The translations under genes were made by a program, and so were the position numbers. From an uncultured Eggerthellaceae bacterium (GTDB lineage: Bacteria > Actinomycetota > Coriobacteriia > Coriobacteriales > Eggerthellaceae), in contig CAKUOV010000010.1 in assembly GCA_934670115.1 (NCBI GenBank), positions 1-64,000 of the forward strand: DNA of 64,000 nt, in the 5' to 3' direction. Shown here piece after piece: positions 8,724 through 18,269 of this stretch. The notes beneath the pieces were generated by a model, which saw only the letters and a program-made list of their open reading frames with translations, searched no databases and was not told where the DNA came from. The number at the start of each line of letters is the position of its first letter. The first letter of the stretch is position 1.

Positions 8724-9302
8724 ATGGCTTTTGGTTTTTACTTTGATATGACGCGTTGCATTGGCTGCCGCGCGTGCCAAGTGGCGTGCAAAGACAAGAA
8801 TCGTCTTGAGGTCGGCGCTCTGTATCGCGAGGTGAAGAGCTACACAGTTGGCGCTTTCCCCGACGTGAAGACGTACAGCTACTCTGGCAGCTGCAACCAT
8901 TGCGAGAATCCGATCTGCTTGTCTAACTGCCCCACGGGCGCTATCAGCAAGGCTGCCGATGGCACTGTTATCCAGGACCAGAGCAAGTGCATCGGCTGCC
9001 GTATGTGCGTTATGAGCTGCCCGTACGGTCATCCGCAGTACTTCCCCGAGAAGGGCGTTTCCGGCAAGTGCGACGGCTGCTATGGTCTGCGTGCCAACGG
9101 CGATCAGCCCGCATGCGTTGCAGGTTGCCCGAACCGCGCTCTTGACGCTGGCGATATCGACGAGCTTCGCAAGAAGTACGCCGGCGATTTGGACAACGGC
9201 ACTATCGTGGTGCTTCCGAATCCCGACCTGACTCGTCCGCACGTTCTGATCAAGACCAAGGATCTTGCTTTCGACAAATCTGCTGTCGAGCTTACTTGGT
9301 AG
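8724..9302 (+). CDS. dmsB: DmsB-like ferredoxin subunit (four [4Fe-4S] clusters)
   Basis: The 192-residue subunit carries electrons from the membrane anchor to the molybdenum subunit. Cys groups typical of the family are visible: CIGCRACQVAC near residue 13, CNHCENPICLSNCP near 58, CIGCRMCVMSCP near 90, and CDGCYGLRANG with CVAGCP near 115-140. The start at 8724 follows TAAGGAGGG immediately after the dmsA stop. A hairpin terminator follows at 9322. Confidence 0.95.
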   Translation: MAFGFYFDMTRCIGCRACQVACKDKNRLEVGALYREVKSYTVGAFPDVKTYSYSGSCNHCENPICLSNCPTGAISKAADGTVIQDQSKCIGCRMCVMSCPYGHPQYFPEKGVSGKCDGCYGLRANGDQPACVAGCPNRALDAGDIDELRKKYAGDLDNGTIVVLPNPDLTRPHVLIKTKDLAFDKSAVELTW

Positions 9303-9321
9303 GAACGAGCTTTCTATTTGT

Positions 9322-9359
9322 CGCCGCACCGCATATCGCTTGTGGTGCGGCGATTTTTC
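9322..9359 (+). terminator. Rho-independent terminator after dmsB
   Basis: Stem CGCCGCACC (9322-9330) pairs with GGTGCGGCG (9344-9352), extended by three inner pairs, then ATTTTTCTTT. It would end or attenuate the C-A-B transcript before the chaperone gene. Confidence 0.85.
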
Positions 9360-9528
9360 TTTACGCAGTTTTTCGCTAGAATAATCTAACGCTCGTTTTG
9401 TCATGTAGCGCGATTTCACGCGAAGCTTCATGGCGTGCTGTACGGTGCGCTGCATGAGGTGTCGCGTGGAATCTCCCTTAAGAAGATAAATAGACAGATA
9501 AGCGCAATCCCTTAAAAGGAGCGGTATT

Positions 9529-10290
9529 ATGCCTGATCAACAGCTCGAAATTCGCATTGGCATGGATCTTGCCTGCCGCACGTACCTCTACGACCTTCTT
9601 CACTCGGTGTTTGGCGGCAATTGCTCGGTCGAATTTGTTGCAAAGCTTTTCAGCACGCAGACGCGTGAGATGTTTGCGCGCGAATCCGCCGCCCTTTCCG
9701 ATGAAGCGCTCTCGCTTGATGCAGGGTGCGCTTTGGGCAAAATCGACCGCTCGCTGGGGGACTGCGCCAAAGAGGTGCTGATGTGTCTTGACGAGCATCA
9801 GGATTTGTCGGCGGATGCTCTTGCGGCGCTTGCCGCCCAGATGGAAAGTGACTTTACGAAGCTGTTCCAAGTTCCGGGCGATTCGTACGTGCATATGTGG
9901 GAATCCCCGTATGTGGGAACCGAGCAAACCTTGTTCCAGGGTAGCACGCTGGATGTTCGCGCAATGTATCATGCTGCCGGTTTGAAGCTTCAGGCGGAGC
10001 GCCAGTTCCCCGATGATCATATTGCAGCTATGTTGGCGTATATGGGCTGCATGGGCACGCGTGCATACGAGGCATATGCCGACGGTCTTGATGCCGAATG
10101 CCGCAAAGCGTTGCAGGATACGAAGGCGTTTTTGCAGGCGCATCTGCTTACATGGATCGATGCACTTGCAGCCGATGTGATTGAAAAAGATGAGCGAGGG
10201 CTGTACGCTGCATTTATGCAGGCTGTTGTGGTACTTGCGCATGTTGATGCGGTACAGCTCGATTGGCTTATGGAACGTATAGGCGAGTAA
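9529..10290 (+). CDS. TorD-family molybdoenzyme chaperone
   Basis: A 253-residue, mostly helical cytosolic protein. TorD/DmsD proteins bind the Tat leader of a molybdoenzyme and help cofactor insertion before export. The family-like stretch is VPGDSYVHMWESPYVG near residue 120, followed by AAGLKLQAERQFPDDHIAAML with its Asp-His region. AAAGGA at 9515-9520 precedes the ATG. Its position right after dmsCAB makes DmsA the likely client. The radical SAM gene begins 8 bases after its stop. Confidence 0.88.
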   Translation: MPDQQLEIRIGMDLACRTYLYDLLHSVFGGNCSVEFVAKLFSTQTREMFARESAALSDEALSLDAGCALGKIDRSLGDCAKEVLMCLDEHQDLSADALAALAAQMESDFTKLFQVPGDSYVHMWESPYVGTEQTLFQGSTLDVRAMYHAAGLKLQAERQFPDDHIAAMLAYMGCMGTRAYEAYADGLDAECRKALQDTKAFLQAHLLTWIDALAADVIEKDERGLYAAFMQAVVVLAHVDAVQLDWLMERIGE

Positions 10291-10298
10291 GGATTTTG

Positions 10299-11585
10299 AT
10301 GGACGTTCGGGAATACACAAAAGCATTCAACCAGGTAGAACGCGACTACGAGCACGCAGTTGCTGCGTTTGGCGTTCCCTTTGAAGCTACGGAGTCATGT
10401 TCCCGAGCGCGCCGTGTGCAGGTTGCCACCACGTGTGGGTGCCATTGCGAAAATGGGGACACGTCCTTGTGGCGCGGCTGGATATCGCCGGCATGCTTGG
10501 CGTGTCGTACCGGCGAGCGCACGGCAACGTTCTTCATTGACTTGCGCTGCACGCGGCACTGCTATTTCTGCTTCAATCCGAACCAGGATCACTACGAGTA
10601 TTTCCTTTCGCACCAGCGCGATATTGTGGCAGAGCTCAATGCTGCGCACGCCGCTGGGGCGCAATTCGATTGCCTTGCCGTTACGGGTGGTGAGCCGCTG
10701 CTGCATAAAGACCAGGTCGTAATGTTTATTCAGCGCGCTCGCGAGTTGTATCCTGAAGCGCATGTGCGTCTTTACACGTGCGGCGACTTGCTTGACGATG
10801 CATGCTTAGCGCAGTTGGCGGAAGCGGGGCTCAATGAGATTCGTTTCAGCGTAAAACCGGAAGACGTTGCAAATGCAGATGCGCCGGTGTTTGACCGCAT
10901 GGCTGCTGCTGTTTCTGCATTGCCGCAGGTCATGGTTGAGATGCCGGTAATCCCCGGCACGCAGATGGTAATGCGCGAGTTGCTTTCGCGCCTTGATGCT
11001 CTGGGTGTGCGAGGTATCAATTTGCTTGAATTTTGTTTCCCGCTTTGCAACGCGGAAGAGTTCCGCGCGCGCGACTTCAAGCTGCGCAAGCATCCATTCA
11101 ACTACCTGTACGATTATTGGTATGGGGGCGGCGTTTCTGTTGCGGGCAGCGAAGCTGAAGCGTTGGAACTGCTTGAATACGCTCACGAACAGCAGCTTCA
11201 GCTGGGCGTGCATTATTGCAGCTCAGATAATAAAAACACGGGTCAAATTTATCAGCAAAACAAGGCGTTTCTGGAAGATGCCGCGTTGCGGGCAGCGTAT
11301 CCGTGGCTTACGTTTGACGAAGGCGACAAGCTTCTGAAGTGCGCGAAGGCGTTTGGCAAAGACGCAAAGTCGGTGCGTACCTGGGCGCAAGCGTGCCATG
11401 TGCCATTCGATTGGGATGCAAGCGTGCCGAGTGCCGCGGTGTCGCTTGAGTCGTTCGAGAAGGCGCGCAAGGCATGTCCACGCGTCCATTTTGCTGAGAG
11501 CGCGAACGTGTTCGAGGACCGCGATGGTCAACCTTATTTGCGCGAGCTGGGTGTTCGGGAATTCCCGAAGAAGAAAAACGCATAA
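10299..11585 (+). CDS. Radical SAM protein linked to the Dms-type operon
   Basis: The 428-residue protein has the radical SAM cluster motif CTRHCYFC near residue 85 and a glycine-rich TGGEPLL strand for SAM binding. A Cys-rich segment just upstream (CGCHCENG, then CLACRTGE) may bind another metal or cluster. The start at 10299 is used because GTAAGGA overlaps the TorD stop; an upstream TTG start is less likely. Tight coupling to TorD suggests a role in maturing or regulating the reductase. No reaction can be assigned. Confidence 0.85.
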   Translation: MDVREYTKAFNQVERDYEHAVAAFGVPFEATESCSRARRVQVATTCGCHCENGDTSLWRGWISPACLACRTGERTATFFIDLRCTRHCYFCFNPNQDHYEYFLSHQRDIVAELNAAHAAGAQFDCLAVTGGEPLLHKDQVVMFIQRARELYPEAHVRLYTCGDLLDDACLAQLAEAGLNEIRFSVKPEDVANADAPVFDRMAAAVSALPQVMVEMPVIPGTQMVMRELLSRLDALGVRGINLLEFCFPLCNAEEFRARDFKLRKHPFNYLYDYWYGGGVSVAGSEAEALELLEYAHEQQLQLGVHYCSSDNKNTGQIYQQNKAFLEDAALRAAYPWLTFDEGDKLLKCAKAFGKDAKSVRTWAQACHVPFDWDASVPSAAVSLESFEKARKACPRVHFAESANVFEDRDGQPYLRELGVREFPKKKNA

Positions 11586-11956
11586 TTCGGCGGCTTGACG
11601 GCGCGTTATCGCTGTTTCGCGCGCGCATATGCAATCGTTTGCCGGTCGGGCGCACGGCAGTGGGAAGTTGTTTTTGCCTGCGAGCGTCCCTTGCGGTGCC
11701 AAGCCATTTCTTGCCCATTAGCTGCGCGACGCTGAGCCGCGCCCCAATTGCGAAAACCCTCTGTATTCGCGGCGGCTCTGCGCTGCCTTAAGCCGCGTCC
11801 CTTCCAAAGCGTGCTATTATATTCGCTACGCATTTTTTCGGTATTATCATTTATTGTTGTTTGCATCTTTTACTGCCCGCTTGGCGCGAAGAAAACATTT
11901 CTGCACGTCAAAGGTGGCTTTGCGGCAATATGAACAATTTTGGAAGGATTCATTTT
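11586..11956. other. 371-base intergenic region upstream of uppP
   Basis: No gene is seen. A good extended -10 box, TGC-TATTAT at 11812-11820, could start the uppP transcript with a leader of about 130 bases. No riboswitch or attenuator was recognised. Confidence 0.4.
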
Positions 11957-13003
11957 ATGATTATTGAAGCCTTAAAAGCTTTCCTATTCGGCGTGGTCGA
12001 GGGCATCACCGAATGGCTGCCCGTGTCCTCCACGGGTCACATGATGCTGTTGGAGGAGTTCGTGAAACTCGACGTTTCTGAGTCCTTCTATAGCACGTTT
12101 TTGGTTGTCATTCAGCTGGGCGCCATTCTTGCCGTTGTTCTGCTGTTCTTCAACAAGTTGAACCCCTTCGCGCGCACGAAGACCGCCACGCAGAAGAAAG
12201 AGACGTGGGGTATTTGGGCGAAGGTTGTTGTGGGTTCTATTCCTCCCGCTGTTATTGGTTTTGCGCTTGATGACTGGATGGAAGAAAACATTATGAACGG
12301 CCCGCACGGCTACCTGGTTGTTGTTGCCGCGCTTATCGTTTACGGTGTGATTTTCATCTTGATCGAGCGCCGCAATCGTCGTCTTATCGCGCAAGCCAAC
12401 AGCGCTGCCATTGCGAACTCTTCCGCTGCCGGCGCTTCAGGTGCTTATGTTGCGCGCCATGCCAAGCATGCTGCAGGTCAGAGCGGCAACGGGGAAGGCT
12501 CACGTGCAGCGAACGCCGTGAACGATGAGCCTCAAGGTGAAAGCACGTTCAAGACTGAAACGGACGAGACCGATGCCTCGAGCGTTATTGCTAAGGTGAA
12601 CAGCTTCAGCGAGCTTTCTTATGGCAAGGCGTTCCTTATCGGCATCTTCGAATCGCTGGCTATTATCCCGGGTACATCCCGTTCTGGCTCCACCATCATC
12701 GGCTCCATGCTTTTGGGCACCAGCCGCACCATCGCAACGGAGTTCGCGTTTTTCCTGGCCATTCCGATTATGCTCGGTTGGAGCTTGATCAAGTTCATCA
12801 AGCACGGATTTGCCTATACGGGTATGGAGTGGATGATTTTCGGCATTGCGATTGTTACATCGTTTGTGGTATCGGTTATTTCCATCAAGTTCTTGATTGG
12901 CTACGTGAAGAAAAACGACTTCACGGCGTTTGGCGTGTACCGCATTATTCTAGGCGTTGTTGTTTTGGGTTACTTTGGTCTGCGCGCGTTGGGCGTGTTT
13001 TAA
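11957..13003 (+). CDS. uppP: Undecaprenyl-diphosphatase (UppP/BacA) with a large hydrophilic insert
   Basis: Recycles undecaprenyl diphosphate to the monophosphate carrier used for peptidoglycan and surface glycans. The family motifs are present: [15 protein letters not shown] near the N-terminus and [10 protein letters not shown] after the insert. The protein is 348 residues, about 75 longer than usual, because an Ala/Ser/Gly/Glu-rich loop (roughly 145-215) sits between membrane helices. GGAAGGA at 11942-11948 supports the ATG at 11957. The pcrA-like gene follows 15 bases later. Confidence 0.94.
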   Translation: MIIEALKAFLFGVVEGITEWLPVSSTGHMMLLEEFVKLDVSESFYSTFLVVIQLGAILAVVLLFFNKLNPFARTKTATQKKETWGIWAKVVVGSIPPAVIGFALDDWMEENIMNGPHGYLVVVAALIVYGVIFILIERRNRRLIAQANSAAIANSSAAGASGAYVARHAKHAAGQSGNGEGSRAANAVNDEPQGESTFKTETDETDASSVIAKVNSFSELSYGKAFLIGIFESLAIIPGTSRSGSTIIGSMLLGTSRTIATEFAFFLAIPIMLGWSLIKFIKHGFAYTGMEWMIFGIAIVTSFVVSVISIKFLIGYVKKNDFTAFGVYRIILGVVVLGYFGLRALGVF

Positions 13004-13018
13004 TTACGAGGTGTCACT

Positions 13019-15427
13019 GTGCTTGATTTAGATACGCTTAATGGTCCGCAGCGCGAAGCCGTGCTTGCCACGCAAGGTCCGCTTTTGGTTTTGGCGGGCG
13101 CTGGATCAGGTAAAACGCGTGTGCTTACGTACCGCATTGCCCATATGATCGAAGACTGCGGCGTGAATCCGTGGGAGATTCTTGCCATCACGTTTACGAA
13201 TAAAGCTGCCGCAGAAATGCGCGAGCGTTTGGGGCAGCTTATCGGTGCATCTGCGCGCGGCATGTGGGTTTCCACGTTCCACAGCATGTGCGTGCGTATC
13301 CTTCGAGCAAATGCACAGATTATCGGCTTTACGCAAAACTTCACCATCTACGATGACAGCGATTCGAAATCCCTGGTCAAAGACATCATGTACAACTTGG
13401 AAATCGATCCGAAACGTTATCCGGTGAACACGATTCGCGGCAAGATCTCCCAGGCGAAAAACGAACTCATCAATCCGCTTGACTATCAAGAACAGGCGGC
13501 CGACCCCATTACGAAAGTCACGGCGCGCGTGTATCTCCAGCTGCAGGAGCGCTTGAAGCAGGCGAATGCGTTTGACTTCGACGACTTGCTGTTCTATACG
13601 TATCTGCTGTTCAAGCATCATGAAGATGTGCTGAGCGCGTATCAGGATCGCTTCCATTACCTGCTTATTGACGAATACCAAGATACGAATAAGGCACAGT
13701 ACGAAATCACGCGCTTCTTGGCGCGTCGCGATAAGAACATCATGGTGGTAGGCGATGATGACCAGTCCATTTATTCGTGGCGCGGCGCGGATATTCGCAA
13801 CATCCTTGAGTTCGAAAACGATTATCCCGACTGCAAAGTAGTGAAACTCGAAGAAAATTACCGCAGCGTGGGCAATATCTTGGAAGCTGCGAACTCTGTT
13901 ATTGCGCACAACAAGAAACGCAAGGAAAAGCGCCTGTTCACGTCGCAGGATAAGGGCGACAAGATTCAGGTTTACATGGCGTCGGACGGTCGCGATGAAG
14001 GTGTGTGGATTGCCAGCCAGATTGAAAAGCAGGTGCGTGCGGGCGCAAGCTACGATGACGTGGCCATTCTGTATCGTACGAACGCCCAATCGCGCTCTTT
14101 GGAAGACATGCTGCTGCGCGCGGGTATTCCGTACCGTATTGTGGGCGGCGTGAAGTTCTTCGAGCGTGCCGAAATCAAGGATCTTATGGCGTACCTCACG
14201 CTCATCGTAAATCCGGCGGATGACATGTCAGCACAGCGCGTTATCAACGTTCCGCGTCGCGGCATTGGTAAAACAACCGTTGACCATATCTCCGAACTTG
14301 CTTTTGACCAGCAAGTATCGTTTATGGATGCCGCAGCGCTTGCCGTGGCGGATTCGGGGTTTCGTGCCAGCGTGCGCTCAGCGTTGGGCAGCTTCGTGTC
14401 GCTGATTGCCGAAGCAAGCACCTATGAAGGCGATTTACGCAAGATTATCGAGATGGTGATTGACCGCACGGGCCTGGTTACGGCGCTTGAACTGGAAAAC
14501 ACCACGGAATCGCGCGCCCGCATTGAAAACATCAAAGAATTCTTGACAGTAGTGGATGAATTCGTGGCAACGCACGATGAAGACGATGCGCTGTTCGAGG
14601 CTCCTTCCACCGAGGACCTTTCCGCTGTCGATGCAGATGCGCTTCTTGCCGCTGATCAGGTAGAAGGTGCACTTTTTGATGCTTCTTCGTTTGATGAGGA
14701 GCCGCAACCCGCGCGCACCTTGCGCGGCGATTCCATGGCGGACTTCCTTGAGTGGGTGCGCTTGCGTACCGATTTGGATGCGCAGACCGAAGACGGCGCA
14801 ACCGTAACGCTTATGACGGTCCATGCTGCTAAGGGCTTGGAGTTCGATACCGTGTTCGTGGCGGGCATGGAAGAGACCATTTTCCCGCATATGAATTCAT
14901 CGTCCGACCCAGCGGGAATTGAAGAAGAGCGCCGCTTGGCCTATGTTGCCATTACGCGTGCGCGTAAAAAACTGTTCCTGACCTGTGCTGCTTCGCGACA
15001 GCTTTTCGGTAACACGCAAAGCAATCCTGTTTCGCGCTTCATTGGCGAGATCCCGCAAGAGCTGCGCAAGACCTCCGGTTTGGGTTCTTCGGGCTTTTCT
15101 GGTACGGGCTATGAGAAGCGCGGAAGCCGTCGCGGTATTTCCGGCTCTGGCTCTGAAGCGGGCGCAGGGCGCGTGTTCGGCACGTCAAGCGCTTCGGGTT
15201 CACGTAGGATGTCTTCGGTGGCGCCACGTGCAACATCTGCCACGTCGTTTAAGAAAGATGCGGCGAAAATGACGTTTGCCGTGGGCGATGTTGTTGACCA
15301 TAAGACGTTCGGGCGCGGCAAAGTGACGAAAATTGATGGCGATATGCTGCATATTTACTTCGCAAAGTTGCGTGAAACAAAGAAATTGCTGAAGGATTAC
15401 GCGCCCATCGTGAAGATTGGCAGCTAA
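13019..15427 (+). CDS. pcrA: UvrD/PcrA superfamily 1 DNA helicase
   Basis: A 3'-5' helicase of repair and replication, 802 residues. Visible motifs are AGAGSGKTRVLT (Walker A, about 25), TFTNKAAAEM (Ia), LLIDEYQDTN (Walker B, about 220), GDDDQSIYSWRGAD (III), VHAAKGLEFDTVF (V) and YVAITRARKKL (VI). A C-terminal VGDVVDHKTFGRGKV module matches the PcrA tail that binds RNA polymerase. An acidic insert lies near 525-575 and a Ser/Gly-rich linker near 690-745. The start is a GTG after ACGAGGTG. Confidence 0.95.
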   Translation: MLDLDTLNGPQREAVLATQGPLLVLAGAGSGKTRVLTYRIAHMIEDCGVNPWEILAITFTNKAAAEMRERLGQLIGASARGMWVSTFHSMCVRILRANAQIIGFTQNFTIYDDSDSKSLVKDIMYNLEIDPKRYPVNTIRGKISQAKNELINPLDYQEQAADPITKVTARVYLQLQERLKQANAFDFDDLLFYTYLLFKHHEDVLSAYQDRFHYLLIDEYQDTNKAQYEITRFLARRDKNIMVVGDDDQSIYSWRGADIRNILEFENDYPDCKVVKLEENYRSVGNILEAANSVIAHNKKRKEKRLFTSQDKGDKIQVYMASDGRDEGVWIASQIEKQVRAGASYDDVAILYRTNAQSRSLEDMLLRAGIPYRIVGGVKFFERAEIKDLMAYLTLIVNPADDMSAQRVINVPRRGIGKTTVDHISELAFDQQVSFMDAAALAVADSGFRASVRSALGSFVSLIAEASTYEGDLRKIIEMVIDRTGLVTALELENTTESRARIENIKEFLTVVDEFVATHDEDDALFEAPSTEDLSAVDADALLAADQVEGALFDASSFDEEPQPARTLRGDSMADFLEWVRLRTDLDAQTEDGATVTLMTVHAAKGLEFDTVFVAGMEETIFPHMNSSSDPAGIEEERRLAYVAITRARKKLFLTCAASRQLFGNTQSNPVSRFIGEIPQELRKTSGLGSSGFSGTGYEKRGSRRGISGSGSEAGAGRVFGTSSASGSRRMSSVAPRATSATSFKKDAAKMTFAVGDVVDHKTFGRGKVTKIDGDMLHIYFAKLRETKKLLKDYAPIVKIGS

Positions 15428-15499
15428 GTTAGCTGTTTTGCGAAAAGATGGCGGGCTGCGCAGACGAAATCGATCAGGCAAGCGATAAGGCGGAAAACG

Positions 15500-16201
15500 A
15501 TGCTTTTCATTCTTACGGGTGTGATGCAAACAGGCAAGACGCGCTGGCTTGAGCGCCTTATTGAGCAGGTGCGCGAAAGCGACCTGCCTGTTTATGGTGT
15601 TGTTGCGCCTGGTCAGTGGATTGACCATGGAGCAAATGCGCCCGTAGGTCAGCGTTTCGAGAAATTGGGGATCGATAATATTTTGCTTCCTCAAAATGAG
15701 CGGATTGCGTTCGCGCGCCGTCCCGATTTGGCTGAGCGGGATTGCGAAGGGAGCGATGCAGCCAACGGGCCGAAGGACGCATTGACGCGCTGTTCGCAAT
15801 CAACGCATGCCAAGCTTGGCTGGGCGATAGATGATGTTGCGATCGACCAGGTCAATGCCCATTTTTGCAATTTATGCGCGCAAGCAAAAGATTGCATGCT
15901 GCCCGAAGATATAAAACGAGCTACAGGTATCACCGTGCAAGCTCCAACGCACCCTGGCCTTTTAGTGATTGATGAGCTGGGTCCCTTGGAACTCTTGAAA
16001 AATGGTGGCTTGACCAGCGCTATGGATGTTTTATCGCAGGGGCCGTCGCCCCTTTGCGCCCATGCGCTTATCGTGGTGCGCGAGAGCTTGTGCGATACGG
16101 CAGCGCAGCGCTTCGGTGATTGCTGGGGCGGTGCCACCGCGATTTATCCGAACGATGCAGCCTGCGACCAGGTGCTTTCGTGTCTTTGCGGTGGCAAGTA
16201 G
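15500..16201 (+). CDS. P-loop NTPase (THEP1-like)
   Basis: The 233-residue protein has Walker A GVMQTGKT at residues 7-14 and a Walker B-like LLVIDELGPLEL near 155, the pattern of the THEP1 nucleoside-triphosphatase group. The Cys-containing stretch CNLCAQAKDC (about 123-132) might bind metal. It starts 72 bases after pcrA behind ATAAGGCGG. The physiological substrate is unknown. Confidence 0.65.
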   Translation: MLFILTGVMQTGKTRWLERLIEQVRESDLPVYGVVAPGQWIDHGANAPVGQRFEKLGIDNILLPQNERIAFARRPDLAERDCEGSDAANGPKDALTRCSQSTHAKLGWAIDDVAIDQVNAHFCNLCAQAKDCMLPEDIKRATGITVQAPTHPGLLVIDELGPLELLKNGGLTSAMDVLSQGPSPLCAHALIVVRESLCDTAAQRFGDCWGGATAIYPNDAACDQVLSCLCGGK

Positions 16202-16253
16202 CGCCTATGCGGCGAAAAGAATTTACCATCGCTTTTCTGTTCCCGACTATAAA

Positions 16254-16279
16254 CAGACCCAGGATGGCGCCTGGGTCTG
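16254..16279. terminator. Bidirectional hairpin between convergent genes
   Basis: CAGACCCAGG (16254-16263) pairs perfectly with CCTGGGTCTG (16270-16279) around a 6-base loop. It lies between the NTPase and methyltransferase stops. The U-tracts are weak on both strands, so terminator strength is uncertain. Confidence 0.6.
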
Positions 16280-16306
16280 CAAGTAAAATACAATGTCCGG
16301 AATCGT

Positions 16307-17251
16307 TTAGATTGCGCTGTACGTATCAAGCCTTTCGGCGTTCCATGAGATAAAAGCCCAGGTCACCGTACGTGGTTCCTTGAACGTGTACGTCGTCTGG
16401 CCTTCTTTTTCGCCTGCGTTTTCGACGGGCGCATTCTCTACCAAGTTAATATCGAACCACGCCTTCAAGCGCGCTTGTGCTTCGGCTTCATCGTGATCTG
16501 GGTTCGCCTTGAGCGCGGCTTCGAGCATAAGCTGAAGGTTTTCCCAGGCTTCCTGCGGCGATTCGTAGATATCGTAGCGCGTGCTTTCAATGTAGCGCAC
16601 TTCGGGCAGCGCACCGAGCTGCATCAGGATGTTCGTGGCGTACCAAAAATCGCGGCCAACCAGGGAATCAAAGCCAACAACGCGCATGATGCGATCATCG
16701 CAGCGCGGCGAATAGCTGGTGGCAAGGGTAATGCAACATTTCCGGCGCGCAATGGAGTTCAAACGCAGCAGGGAGTTTTTCAGGTCGGACGTGGCAATCG
16801 AGCGCGATGCAAACGCGACATCGCATGATTTCGGGAGAATGCCCGCTGCTTCCCAGTTGCCCTCCCAGCTTACTTGTTTCGCTTCAATGTTGGTAAGCCC
16901 CTGATCAGCGGCATCGTTTTCCAAGCGGTCAAGCATGCCGTGCGAGAAATCGGCGGCAAGAACGGGATGTCCCGCAGCAGCAAGAGGTAAAGCGAGCGCT
17001 CCGTTTCCACAACCCATGTCGAAAACGCGTTCACCCGGTTGAAGCTCCGCCAGCTCTAAAAAGCTGAGCGCATAATCGTTTGGTTTGTCGTTCATACCGA
17101 ACGTTTTGGAACGCTCGTCCCAGTAGGAGGCATCGTCTGCCGCCTGGCGCTGCACCTGCAGCTCGCGCCAAACGTGAGCCCAATCGATTTTTTCCAGCGA
17201 GTCAATTGGCGTTTCGTGCATAGTTTCCTGTGCATTTATTTGTTCGTTCAT
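16307..17251 (-). CDS. Class I SAM-dependent methyltransferase
   Basis: The 314-residue protein has the SAM-binding motif GERVFDMGCGNGALALPLA followed by VLAADFSHGMLDRL. The substrate is unknown. The ATG at 17251 is preferred over 17329 because AAGGAAGG precedes it on the minus strand. It diverges from thyX and converges with the NTPase. Confidence 0.8.
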   Translation of the reverse strand: MNEQINAQETMHETPIDSLEKIDWAHVWRELQVQRQAADDASYWDERSKTFGMNDKPNDYALSFLELAELQPGERVFDMGCGNGALALPLAAAGHPVLAADFSHGMLDRLENDAADQGLTNIEAKQVSWEGNWEAAGILPKSCDVAFASRSIATSDLKNSLLRLNSIARRKCCITLATSYSPRCDDRIMRVVGFDSLVGRDFWYATNILMQLGALPEVRYIESTRYDIYESPQEAWENLQLMLEAALKANPDHDEAEAQARLKAWFDINLVENAPVENAGEKEGQTTYTFKEPRTVTWAFISWNAERLDTYSAI

Positions 17252-17372
17252 CGTATTGCCTTCCTTATGACGTGTCTTTTGCGCTGTTACAGGTATACTT
17301 GCTACGATACCATGAAATTGCTTATTCACCGCGCTTCTTTATCCTTGAATGATGTATTTATTTTCGATTGGA

Positions 17373-17378
17373 TATAAT
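17373..17378 (+). promoter_or_regulatory. Candidate -10 box for thyX
   Basis: A consensus TATAAT in the divergent intergenic region. A matching -35 box is not obvious. It implies a leader of about 145 bases before thyX, in which no known regulatory RNA was recognised. Confidence 0.35.
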
Positions 17379-17529
17379 TGCTGCAGAGCAATTTGCGGTA
17401 TTGTTGCGGGTGCCGGCAACGCATTGATGCCGCGCCCATTCAAGGGAAGCCGTTGATGGAGTGGCCTTGCAGTCCCGCTTATTCGACGTGCTTCGACTGT
17501 GATGACCTTTCGAATAGAAACGAGCGACC

Positions 17530-18201
17530 ATGAACGTTGAACTTCTCTATTGCACGCCCAATCCCGAGCGCGCCATCGCGACTGCCGCGCGTCTTTGCTA
17601 TGCTCCCGTGGGGGCAAAAGAATTGCTGGAAAACATGACGCCCGAACAGGAGAATCGCGTTCTGTCCACCATTTTGGAGTCGGGGCATTTCTCCACATTG
17701 GAGCACGCAAGCTTCACGTTTGCGATCGATGGTGTTTCGCGCGCGCTTACGCACCAGCTGGTGCGCCATCGCGTTGCAAGCTACAACCAGCAAAGCCAGC
17801 GCTACGTGAAGTATGGTAACGGTATAGAAACGGTCACGCCGGAAAGCGTTTCGGAAAATGCCGAAGCAAAGGAAGTCTTTGATGAAGCGATTGCCTTGGT
17901 GACGGATGCGTATAAAAAGCTGCTTGACCTGGGCATTTCTGCCGAGGACGCGCGTTTTCTGCTGCCGAATGCCGCCGAGACGAAAATCGTGGTAACTATG
18001 AACGCGCGCGAGCTGCTTCATTTCTTCAACCACCGCTGCTGCAATCGTGCGCAATGGGAGATTCGCGAGATGGCATGGCGCATGGTTGAGCTCGTGAAGC
18101 CGCTGGCGCCGCGCGTGTTTGCGAAGGCGGGCGCTCCGTGCGTATCGGGCCCGTGCCCGGAGGGAAAAATGTGCTGCGGCAATCCGTATCCGCGTGCGTA
18201 G
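17530..18201 (+). CDS. thyX: Flavin-dependent thymidylate synthase
   Basis: Makes dTMP from dUMP using methylene-tetrahydrofolate and reduced FAD. The 223-residue protein carries the ThyX signature RHRVASYNQQSQRY (RHRxxSxNxxSxRY) near residue 78. A C-terminal Cys cluster (CVSGPCPEGKMCCGNP) is unusual-looking but common in anaerobe versions. It complements tmk further downstream in dTTP supply. Confidence 0.97.
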   Translation: MNVELLYCTPNPERAIATAARLCYAPVGAKELLENMTPEQENRVLSTILESGHFSTLEHASFTFAIDGVSRALTHQLVRHRVASYNQQSQRYVKYGNGIETVTPESVSENAEAKEVFDEAIALVTDAYKKLLDLGISAEDARFLLPNAAETKIVVTMNARELLHFFNHRCCNRAQWEIREMAWRMVELVKPLAPRVFAKAGAPCVSGPCPEGKMCCGNPYPRA

Positions 18202-18269
18202 AGTGCGCTGATATTGGGCGTATGACCTGCATGTTCATGAAAACATTTTAAGGAAGCGTACTAGTTCAT

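Noticed and set aside
6092..8725. 877-codon open frame antisense to dmsA
   Set aside because: Antisense of a high-GC codon-biased gene often stays open. The plus strand has clear motifs, a ribosome site and operon context; the antisense product matches nothing recognisable.
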